The position numbers were made by a program, and so were the translations under genes. DNA of 7,412 nt from an uncultured Selenomonas sp. (lineage in GTDB: Bacteria; Bacillota; Negativicutes; Selenomonadales; Selenomonadaceae): contig CALJPB010000022.1 of the NCBI GenBank assembly GCA_937981305.1, positions 1-7,412 on the forward strand, written 5' to 3'. Numbering within the stretch: the first letter of the stretch is position 1; the number at the start of each line of letters is the position of its first letter. A model generated the notes under the pieces. That model saw nothing but the letters and a program-made list of their open reading frames with translations, was not told the origin of the DNA and made no database searches. Positions 1-6,754 of this stretch are shown here, piece by piece.

Positions 1-198
1 AGGGTCAATGACCGCGGTCCCTTCTCTCCCAATCGTATCGTCGATGTGAGCAAGGAGAATGTCGTCATCGAGCTGACGGGCGACGCGAAGAAGATTGATG
101 CCCTCTCGGAACTGCTGTCCGACTACGGCATCATCGAGATCGCACGGACAGGGGCGATTGCGCTCTCGCGCGGCCCTGTGCCTGTCAAGCAGATGTAA
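1..198 (+). CDS. ilvN: Acetolactate synthase small (regulatory) subunit, C-terminal fragment
   Basis: Only the last 65 codons are present, in frame 1, ending at the TAA at 196-198; the 5' part lies outside the window. The translation contains the C-terminal signature of IlvN/IlvH proteins: a beta strand followed by KKIDALSELLSDYGI and then EIARTGAIALSRG, which closely matches the usual 'EIARTGKVALARG' ending of the family. IlvN binds the catalytic subunit IlvB and confers feedback control by branched-chain amino acids on the first common step of valine, leucine and isoleucine synthesis. Its effector-binding ACT domain is N-terminal in the family and is not visible here; the piece seen is the C-terminal ACT-like domain. 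No terminator separates it from the binding-protein gene that starts 29 bases later, so read-through is likely. Confidence 0.88.
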   Translation, partial: RVNDRGPFSPNRIVDVSKENVVIELTGDAKKIDALSELLSDYGIIEIARTGAIALSRGPVPVKQM

Positions 199-227
199 TT
201 TCTTCGGTAGAGAAGGAGCGTTTTGAC

Positions 228-1148
228 ATGAATCTCAGGAAATGGGGGCTTCTGCTCCTGCCTGCCGCATGCCTTTCGCTGGCGGGCTGTGGGCTGCCGG
301 GGGTGAGTTCGGATCGCGTCATCTACGCGAACTACGATGACAGTGACGGCTTCTGCGCGCAGATCAAGGATGCGTTTGCCGCAAAGGCAAAGGCGGACGG
401 CATCGAGGTCGAATTCCTCGACGCGAAGAACGACGGAAATATGCAGATCGACCAGCTGAATGAGGCGATCGGCAGCGGTGCGGGCGCGATTGTCCTGCTT
501 GCGGCGGACGGATCCAGCATCGTCAAGACCATTGAACGGGCGAACGATGCGGGCATTCCGATCATTACGGTCAACCGCAGCGTCGCGGGCGGCAAGGTGC
601 TGCGTGCCTATTCCGACGACGTGGAGGCGGGGCGTATGCAGGGCGAATACATGGCATCGCATCTGCCGCCGAACGCGAAGATCGTATATTTGCAGGGGGA
701 TGGGACGCAGAGCAGTGCCGTCGGCCGTTGGGAGGGGTTCAAGGCAGCGTGCCTGGACAAGCGCCCTGACATCCGGCTGCTCTCGTTCGTGGATGCAGGG
801 TGGAGCAAGGCCGAGGCCCTGAAGACCATGATGCTCTGGATGAATATGTTCCCTGAGATCAACGGTGTCGTTGCAGGAAACGATGAGATGGCACTCGGCG
901 CGATTGCCGCGCTCAAGGGGGCAAACCGCCTCAATGGATGCCTTGTCTCTGCGGTCGATGCCACCCCTGCGGGGCTCGCAGCGGTCGAAGCGGGCGAGAT
1001 GGCGCAGACCATCAAGCAGGATGCAAAGGCGCAGGGGGAGGGGGCTCTCACACTCGCAGAGGGCTTTATCAAGGGGAATCCGCCGAGTGGGGATCTGGCG
1101 ATTCCGTTTACATCCATAACAGCGGACAATCTCGCGCAGGCGAAGTGA
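228..1148 (+). CDS. RbsB-like sugar-binding lipoprotein (type 1 periplasmic binding protein), probably chemosensory
   Basis: A 306-residue protein, the usual length for the RbsB/Peripla_BP_4 family. Residues 1-21 form a lipoprotein signal: K5, a hydrophobic core and lipobox L18-A19-G20-C21, so the mature protein should be lipid-anchored at C21. The first lobe starts at about residue 30 ([12 protein letters not shown]). Residues aligning with the RbsB ribose pocket are recognisable: N116-R117 (Asp-Arg in RbsB), R167, N218 in the GNDEMALGA motif, D244 in VDATPAG, and Q264. This supports a pentose- or hexose-like ligand, but the exact sugar cannot be read. The start is chosen because AAGGAG at 213-218 lies 9 bases before the ATG. 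No permease or ATPase gene follows; instead a chemoreceptor starts 13 bases after the stop. A sensory rather than transport role is inferred. An alternative is that it also serves an ABC transporter encoded elsewhere. Confidence 0.9.
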   Translation: MNLRKWGLLLLPAACLSLAGCGLPGVSSDRVIYANYDDSDGFCAQIKDAFAAKAKADGIEVEFLDAKNDGNMQIDQLNEAIGSGAGAIVLLAADGSSIVKTIERANDAGIPIITVNRSVAGGKVLRAYSDDVEAGRMQGEYMASHLPPNAKIVYLQGDGTQSSAVGRWEGFKAACLDKRPDIRLLSFVDAGWSKAEALKTMMLWMNMFPEINGVVAGNDEMALGAIAALKGANRLNGCLVSAVDATPAGLAAVEAGEMAQTIKQDAKAQGEGALTLAEGFIKGNPPSGDLAIPFTSITADNLAQAK

Positions 1149-1157
1149 GGAGGGGAG
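1147..1157 (+). promoter_or_regulatory. Ribosome binding site of the chemoreceptor gene, overlapping the upstream stop codon
   Basis: The purine run GAGGAGGGGAG begins inside the TGA stop (1146-1148) of the binding-protein gene and ends 4 bases before the ATG at 1162. The AGGAGG core (1148-1153) lies 8 bases from the start. The overlap suggests translational coupling of the two genes and fixes the start at 1162. Confidence 0.75.
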
Positions 1158-1161
1158 TGCC

Positions 1162-2886
1162 ATGAATCTGCCGTTCATCTCTGCGGAGGCAATGAAGGAC
1201 TATGCTGTGCGGACAAAGGTGTTCATCCTGTCCGTATTCCTCTTGGGAGCCATCCTCGTTGTCGCCGTCGTCGGTATCTACTCGAACTATCAGGCAAAGC
1301 AGTCGCTTGACGAGATGTATCACCATAATCTCATGTCGACGCAGTATCTGAACGATGCCAATACGCGTCTGCGGAAAATCAGCGTCAACGTGCCGTACAT
1401 CCTACAGGAGGGCATCACTGCGGACAACCGCAAGATCCTCGTGGACGATGTGCTCGGCAATCTGAACGCGCTCCATCACGATATGGAAGAGCTGAAGAAG
1501 ATCGACACGAGCGAGCGGGCACAGGCGACGATCGCCGAACTGGAAAAGAATCTGAGCGTCGCGGCGGACAAGGTCGGCGCGGTCAACAATATGGGGACGA
1601 CCCCCGAGGATCGCGTCGCGATCTTTGACAACCTCGCCTCGCTCACCGTCATCTCAAGCAATATGGCGGTGCTCACGCCCGACAACGTGTTCCAGGGGAA
1701 GCAGCTCTTTGAGGCGAACAACGTACGCTATGAGCGTACGGTCTACAGCTTTGCCATCATCATCGTCATTGCAGTGGGCTTTGGTATGCTCGTATCGCGC
1801 CGTATTGCAGATAACATCTCCGATCCGCTCGCCGCCTCCATCGGACATCTGAGCGCCGTTGCGTCCGGAGACCTCTCGCGTGAGATTCCGCGCGAACTCT
1901 CTGACCGTGCGGATGAGATCGGTACGGTCGTCAAGGCACTCGGCAAGATGCAGGGCTTTATGAAGCAGGTGCACGAGGAGGCGGAGCAGACCGATGCAAT
2001 GGTTGCGGAACTCGAACAGCTGCTGAACGGTCTGAATAACGATACGCAGGATATGTCTGCCGTGACCGAGGAAATGTCAGCGGGCATGGAGGAGACGGCG
2101 GCATCCACATCGAGTGTGCAGCATCTCAGCGAGGGGCTGAGCGAGGGCATCCAAGGCGCGGCGACCGCTGCATCGGACAGCGAGACATATACGCGTGAGG
2201 TTGCCCGGCGTGCTGCCGATCTCCAGACGACGATGGAGCAGTCACGTCTCAATACGCGGCAGATCTACGGCTCGACGAAGGAATCCGTGGCAGAGGCGAT
2301 CGAGTCTGCGAAGGTTGTCGACCAGATCGGACAGCTCACGGTCGAGATCTCGGAGATTGCCGAGCAGACGAACCTCCTCGCTCTGAACGCAAGCATCGAG
2401 GCGGCGCGTGCAGGTGAGCAGGGACGCGGCTTTGCCGTGGTTGCGGGCGAGGTCGGAAAGCTTGCCGAACAGTCGCGCGGAACGGCGGAGAAGATCAAGG
2501 GGCTCACAGGGCAGGTTACGGGCTCGGTGCAGGCACTCTCCGACGGAACGCACAGGCTGCTCACCTTCATTGATGAAAACATCCGCGGCGACTATGACCT
2601 GATGGACAAAACAGCAGTGCAGTACAAGGCGGATGCGGAGTTCTTCCGCAAAACCGCAGAGGTGACAACGACGCGGTCACAGAAACTGCTGGGTTCTGTC
2701 AGTGAAATGAATGCGGCGATGGAGGGCATCCGCAACGCGACCCACGAGGGCGCGGAGGGCAACACGCGTATCGCGGAGAAGGTCGTCTCCATGGCGGCAG
2801 AGTACGAGAACATCCTCGCGAAGATCCAGACCTTCAAGGAAGGTACGGCACGACTCAAAAACCTCGTGGCGGCGTTCAAAGAATAA
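1162..2886 (+). CDS. Methyl-accepting chemotaxis protein with periplasmic helical sensor domain
   Basis: A 574-residue transmembrane chemoreceptor. Order: short cytoplasmic N-terminus, TM1 at about 19-39, a helical extracytoplasmic domain at about 40-193 (resembling four-helix-bundle sensors), TM2 at about 194-212, HAMP at about 213-266, then the signalling coiled coil to the C-terminus. The near-invariant hairpin tip that contacts CheA and CheW is at about 397-435 ([20 protein letters not shown], then [11 protein letters not shown]). About 22 heptads lie on each side of the tip near E419, matching the 44-heptad class common in Firmicutes. Candidate methylation glutamates include E303/E304 and E310/E311. 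There is no C-terminal CheR/CheB-tethering pentapeptide. G429 replaces the Asp usual in the VADEV motif. The sensor domain most likely docks with the neighbouring lipid-anchored binding protein, as Trg does with RbsB and MglB in E. coli; that pairing is inferred from gene order. Confidence 0.95.
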   Translation: MNLPFISAEAMKDYAVRTKVFILSVFLLGAILVVAVVGIYSNYQAKQSLDEMYHHNLMSTQYLNDANTRLRKISVNVPYILQEGITADNRKILVDDVLGNLNALHHDMEELKKIDTSERAQATIAELEKNLSVAADKVGAVNNMGTTPEDRVAIFDNLASLTVISSNMAVLTPDNVFQGKQLFEANNVRYERTVYSFAIIIVIAVGFGMLVSRRIADNISDPLAASIGHLSAVASGDLSREIPRELSDRADEIGTVVKALGKMQGFMKQVHEEAEQTDAMVAELEQLLNGLNNDTQDMSAVTEEMSAGMEETAASTSSVQHLSEGLSEGIQGAATAASDSETYTREVARRAADLQTTMEQSRLNTRQIYGSTKESVAEAIESAKVVDQIGQLTVEISEIAEQTNLLALNASIEAARAGEQGRGFAVVAGEVGKLAEQSRGTAEKIKGLTGQVTGSVQALSDGTHRLLTFIDENIRGDYDLMDKTAVQYKADAEFFRKTAEVTTTRSQKLLGSVSEMNAAMEGIRNATHEGAEGNTRIAEKVVSMAAEYENILAKIQTFKEGTARLKNLVAAFKE

Positions 2887-2902
2887 TATATTCTGCAGCG
2901 TT

Positions 2903-2939
2903 CAACAAAGAGCCTTTTATGGCTCTTTGTTGTTTTTTT
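2903..2939 (+). terminator. Intrinsic terminator after the binding-protein/chemoreceptor unit
   Basis: A perfect 12-bp inverted repeat pairs 2903-2914 (CAACAAAGAGCC) with 2921-2932 (GGCTCTTTGTTG) around a 6-base loop (TTTTAT). Seven T residues (2933-2939) follow directly. It starts 16 bases after the chemoreceptor stop codon and insulates the heat-shock operon. Confidence 0.93.
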
Positions 2940-2960
2940 GACTTTTTTACAAAATTCCTA

Positions 2961-2989
2961 TTGACTTTTTGACTAAAAACGATTAGTAT
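2961..2989 (+). promoter_or_regulatory. Sigma-A-type promoter of groES-groEL
   Basis: The -35 element TTGACT (2961-2966) and the -10 element TAGTAT (2984-2989) are separated by exactly 17 bases in AT-rich sequence. Predicted transcription starts near 2996, so the CIRCE operator covers the first transcribed bases. Two further TTGACT copies (2938-2943 and 2969-2974) lack a well-spaced -10 element. Confidence 0.7.
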
Positions 2990-3000
2990 AGACATCGTAA

Positions 3001-3029
3001 GTTAGCACTCAGTAAATGAGAGTGCTAAC
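3001..3029. promoter_or_regulatory. CIRCE operator (HrcA binding site)
   Basis: GTTAGCACTC (3001-3010) and GAGTGCTAAC (3020-3029) form a perfect inverted repeat around a 9-base spacer. This matches the established CIRCE consensus TTAGCACTC-N9-GAGTGCTAA at every position. HrcA binds CIRCE and represses class I heat-shock genes; GroEL assists HrcA folding, giving feedback control. The site lies between the predicted promoter and groES. hrcA itself is not in the window. Confidence 0.98.
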
Positions 3030-3068
3030 ACCATAAAATGATTTGTATGAAACTAGGAGGCAGATACC

Positions 3069-3350
3069 ATGATTAAGCCACTGGGCGAACGTGTTGTCAT
3101 TGAAGTCGCGGAGAGCGATGTCACGACGGCGAGCGGCATTGTGCTCCCCGACACGGCGAAGGAAAAGCCGCAGAAGGGCAAGGTCGTTGCCGTTGGCACA
3201 GGAAAGCTGCTCGATAACGGCGAGCGCGCTGCGATGGAGGTCAAGGTCGGCGACGGCGTTGTCTTCTCGAAGTACTCGGGCTCTGAGATCAAGGTCGATG
3301 ACAAGGACTACCTCATCGTTCGTGAGAGCGATATTCTGGCAATCCTGTAA
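3069..3350 (+). CDS. groES: Co-chaperonin GroES (10 kDa)
   Basis: A 93-residue protein, normal length for the Cpn10 family. It begins [11 protein letters not shown], carries the mobile loop that binds GroEL at about residues 16-32 with the GIVLP motif at 23-27, and ends [13 protein letters not shown], all typical of GroES. It forms the heptameric lid that caps the GroEL ring and encloses folding substrates in the cytoplasm. AGGAGG at 3055-3060 lies 8 bases before the ATG and fixes the start. The gene is first in the CIRCE-controlled operon. Tandem stops TAA-TAG close the frame, and groEL begins 23 bases further on. No anomalies are seen. Confidence 0.98.
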   Translation: MIKPLGERVVIEVAESDVTTASGIVLPDTAKEKPQKGKVVAVGTGKLLDNGERAAMEVKVGDGVVFSKYSGSEIKVDDKDYLIVRESDILAIL

Positions 3351-3373
3351 TAGATAACGTGGAGGCAATATAA

Positions 3374-5002
<1,629 letters not shown>

Positions 5003-5032
5003 GCCCATTCGTGTCGAGTAAAATGTAATTGC

Positions 5033-5074
5033 AAAGAGGTATGTTTCTTTACAAATGGAAACATACCTCTTTTT
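5033..5074 (+). terminator. Intrinsic terminator of the groES-groEL operon
   Basis: A perfect 15-bp stem pairs 5033-5047 (AAAGAGGTATGTTTC) with 5058-5072 (GAAACATACCTCTTT) around a 10-base loop. The T run extends to 5074. It starts 30 bases after the groEL stop. The A-rich 5' side could also allow weaker termination on the opposite strand. Confidence 0.92.
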
Positions 5075-5099
5075 GTTATGACATTCACGCAAAGCGATA

Positions 5100-5128
5100 T
5101 TGTACGAATGGAAATGCGGTGTTATACT
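5100..5128 (+). promoter_or_regulatory. Candidate promoter of the SAF-domain oxidoreductase gene
   Basis: TTGTAC (5100-5105) and TATACT (5123-5128) are 17 bases apart. The -10 element matches consensus at 5 of 6 positions; the -35 keeps only the TTG core. The predicted start is near 5135, giving a leader of about 50 bases. The preceding terminator means the gene needs its own promoter. No clear operator palindrome is seen in this gap. Confidence 0.5.
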
Positions 5129-5184
5129 AGTTTTGGAAAAGATGAAGTCGATGTTTCGCCAAAGGGCGGCGGAAGGAGTTTCGT

Positions 5185-6507
5185 ATGCTGAATATGCACA
5201 AAAAGCTTGCAAAGCGTGAGGAAGAGGGCAAGATCATCCGCACAGGCATTGTGGGCGTGGGGCAGATGGGGCGCGGTCTGGTTGCGCAGATGGCACTCAT
5301 GAAGGGCATCATGCCTGCCATTGTTGCAGATCATACCCTTGAAAAGGTGATAAAAGCGTTCCATAATGCGGGCATCAGCGACGAGGATATCGCCGTCGCA
5401 AAGACGCTCGAAGAGGCAAACCGTTTCATGGAGCAGGGCAAATACGTCGCGACGGAGAACGACGCGTTCATCTCGCACGCGAATCTCGTCGAGGTCGCCA
5501 TTGACGTGACGGGCGTGCCCGAAGTCGGCGTGAAGATCGCAATCGACGCGATGAACAACAAGAAGCACGTCGTCATGATGGATGTCGAGACGGATGTGGT
5601 CATCGGCAGCTACCTCAAGAAGCTCGGCGACAAGAACGGCGTGATCTACACGGGCTCTGCGGGGGATGAGCCGGGCGCAGTCATGGAGCTCTACTCCTTC
5701 GCACGCGCCATTGGGCTCGATGTCAGGGTCATCGGCAAGGGCAAGAACAACAAGATCGACTATGACTGCAACCCGGACACTGTGTACGAGGAGGCGACGC
5801 GCCGCAAGATGAACCCGCGTATGCTCACCTCCTTCAAGGACGGCACAAAGACCATGGTCGAGATGACGGCGATGTCGAACGCCACGGGCTTTGTCCCCGA
5901 CGTGATCGGCGGGCATGGTATCAGCGGATCGTCGGCGAATAGCTGTGCCGACCTCAACGCAGCATTTCGTCTCAAGGAGGATGGCGGTATTCTGAACCGC
6001 CACGGCGTTGTCGAGTATGTCAACGGCATCGCGCCCGGGGTCTTTATCACCGTCGCAAGTCCGAATGAGGATGCCGCATATGTGATGGACTATCTCCAGA
6101 TGGGGCACGGCCCCCTCTGGACGCTCTACCGCCCCTATCACCTCTGCAACCTTGAGACACCGCTCAGCGTGGCGAAGATCGTCATCGACGGCGAGCCGAC
6201 CATCATCCCGCTGGACGGTCCTGTGAGTGAGTGCATCACCGTCGCCAAGCGCGACCTCAGGGCGGGCGAGAGCCTCGACGGCATCGGCGGCTACACCACC
6301 TACGCCTCGATTGCAACGGCAGAGGAGACGTATCGAAACAGCTACGTCGTCTATCCCCTCGTCAATAAGAACGCACGCATGAAGTGCGATGTCAAGAAGG
6401 GGACACTCCTCACCCTCGACATGGTCGATCTCGACACCACGACGCAGCTCTATCAGGTGCGCAAAGAGCAGGACAAGATGTATAACAACGGCTATGCTCT
6501 GAAGTAA
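5185..6507 (+). CDS. NAD(P)-dependent oxidoreductase with C-terminal SAF domain (homoserine dehydrogenase-like), substrate unknown
   Basis: A 440-residue protein. An N-terminal Rossmann fold begins at about residue 18, with the dinucleotide motif GVGQMG (24-29). A middle catalytic-like region contains VIDVTG-type and MDVETDVVIG segments (about 105-141), TGSAGDEPGA (156-165) and KGKNNKIDYDCNPDT (185-199). The C-terminal part from about 350 to 415 resembles a SAF domain (ITVAKRDLRAGESLDGIGGY, then the VKKGTLLTLDMV segment). This architecture matches the group described as 'predicted homoserine dehydrogenase, contains C-terminal SAF domain' (COG4091). It lacks the ordinary homoserine dehydrogenase architecture, so a role in threonine synthesis is unlikely. 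From general knowledge, the group includes Brucella DRL, a DXR-like enzyme of the MEP pathway, and enzymes of sugar-acid or polyol catabolism. AAGGAG at 5173-5178 lies 6 bases before the ATG. Its single-gene unit lies next to a SorC-type sugar regulator, which favours carbohydrate metabolism. Exact substrate unknown. Confidence 0.85.
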   Translation: MLNMHKKLAKREEEGKIIRTGIVGVGQMGRGLVAQMALMKGIMPAIVADHTLEKVIKAFHNAGISDEDIAVAKTLEEANRFMEQGKYVATENDAFISHANLVEVAIDVTGVPEVGVKIAIDAMNNKKHVVMMDVETDVVIGSYLKKLGDKNGVIYTGSAGDEPGAVMELYSFARAIGLDVRVIGKGKNNKIDYDCNPDTVYEEATRRKMNPRMLTSFKDGTKTMVEMTAMSNATGFVPDVIGGHGISGSSANSCADLNAAFRLKEDGGILNRHGVVEYVNGIAPGVFITVASPNEDAAYVMDYLQMGHGPLWTLYRPYHLCNLETPLSVAKIVIDGEPTIIPLDGPVSECITVAKRDLRAGESLDGIGGYTTYASIATAEETYRNSYVVYPLVNKNARMKCDVKKGTLLTLDMVDLDTTTQLYQVRKEQDKMYNNGYALK

Positions 6508-6560
6508 GTGTGAAAATTGATAAGGGGCACAAAGAAGAAAGACCCTCTAACACGAAGAAC

Positions 6561-6574
6561 GTCACATATGAGAC
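6561..6574. promoter_or_regulatory. Candidate operator site A (TCACA..ATG.GA palindrome)
   Basis: GTCACATATGAGAC pairs at 6 of 7 positions as an inverted repeat. It shares 10 of 14 bases with site C in the regulator's leader and lies exactly 20 bases upstream of site B, about two helical turns. It sits in the 3' untranslated part of the oxidoreductase unit. Binding protein unknown; SorC autoregulation is an inference. Confidence 0.35.
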
Positions 6575-6580
6575 ATACAT

Positions 6581-6594
6581 TTCACAAACGTGAC
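6581..6594. promoter_or_regulatory. Candidate operator site B (TTCACAAACGTGAC)
   Basis: This 14-base element matches site C (6714-6727) at 12 of 14 positions and keeps the TCAC/GTGA half-sites. It lies about 100 bases upstream of the predicted start of the SorC-type gene, before the terminator at 6615-6652. It could be an upstream auxiliary operator. Confidence 0.4.
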
Positions 6595-6614
6595 AATAAA
6601 AATTGAAAATGGCG

Positions 6615-6652
6615 AAAAAACGCCGTGAAACGAGGTTTTCACGGCGTTTTTT
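6615..6652. terminator. Intrinsic terminator between the oxidoreductase and SorC-type genes, potentially bidirectional
   Basis: A perfect 16-bp stem pairs 6615-6630 (AAAAAACGCCGTGAAA) with 6637-6652 (TTTCACGGCGTTTTTT) around a 6-base loop. Six A residues on the 5' side and six T residues on the 3' side allow function in both directions. It lies 107 bases after the oxidoreductase stop, and the next promoter's -35 begins 1 base after the T run. Confidence 0.93.
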
Positions 6653-6653
6653 C

Positions 6654-6682
6654 TTGTCATTTTTTGCCCTTCACGTTATATT
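6654..6682 (+). promoter_or_regulatory. Strong promoter of the SorC-type regulator gene
   Basis: TTGTCA (6654-6659) and TATATT (6677-6682) each match the sigma-A consensus at 5 of 6 positions and are separated by exactly 17 bases. The predicted start is near 6689, giving a leader of about 65 bases that carries two palindromes. It directly abuts the preceding terminator. Confidence 0.75.
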
Positions 6683-6687
6683 CAAGA

Positions 6688-6700
6688 TGTCAGGATGACA
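6688..6700. promoter_or_regulatory. Short inverted repeat at the predicted transcription start
   Basis: TGTCA (6688-6692) and TGACA (6696-6700) form a perfect 5-bp inverted repeat around GGA, overlapping the predicted +1. The position fits a repressor site, but arms this short arise easily by chance. Confidence 0.3.
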
Positions 6701-6712
6701 AACGCGCGAAAC

Positions 6713-6728
6713 CTTCACAAATGTGAAG
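6713..6728. promoter_or_regulatory. Candidate operator site C, near-perfect 16-base palindrome in the regulator leader
   Basis: CTTCACAAATGTGAAG has perfect 7-bp arms (CTTCACA/TGTGAAG) around a 2-base AA centre. It lies about 25-40 bases downstream of the predicted start and 12 bases before the Shine-Dalgarno sequence. Bound protein could block the polymerase there. The hairpin it could form in RNA has almost no loop, so a DNA operator is more likely than an RNA structure. Confidence 0.5.
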
Positions 6729-6754
6729 ATGTATTCTCCGAGGAGGAAAACAAT

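Noticed and set aside
123..1178. 351-codon open frame on the minus strand opposite the binding-protein gene
   Set aside because: The + strand gene has a lipobox, pocket residues and a good ribosome binding site; the antisense product is Arg/His/Cys-rich with no recognisable domain.
5081..5100. Possible further operator copy (TTCACGCAAAGCGA) upstream of the oxidoreductase gene
   Set aside because: It shares only the TTCAC half with sites A-C and is not palindromic in the same way, so co-regulation by the same protein is not supported from this gap.
5122..6141. 339-codon open frame on the minus strand opposite the oxidoreductase
   Set aside because: It is antisense to a well-supported Rossmann-fold gene and is low-complexity in His/Asp/Val; no plausible domain.
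6523..6548. Weak hairpin between the GGGG and CCC tracts after the oxidoreductase stop
   Set aside because: Only about 4 pairs around a long loop, with no T run; not a credible terminator or riboswitch.
6713..6728. CRP-type binding site
   Set aside because: The usual CRP palindrome is TGTGA-N6-TCACA; here the half-sites are in the opposite order (TCACA..TGTGA), so it does not match that consensus.
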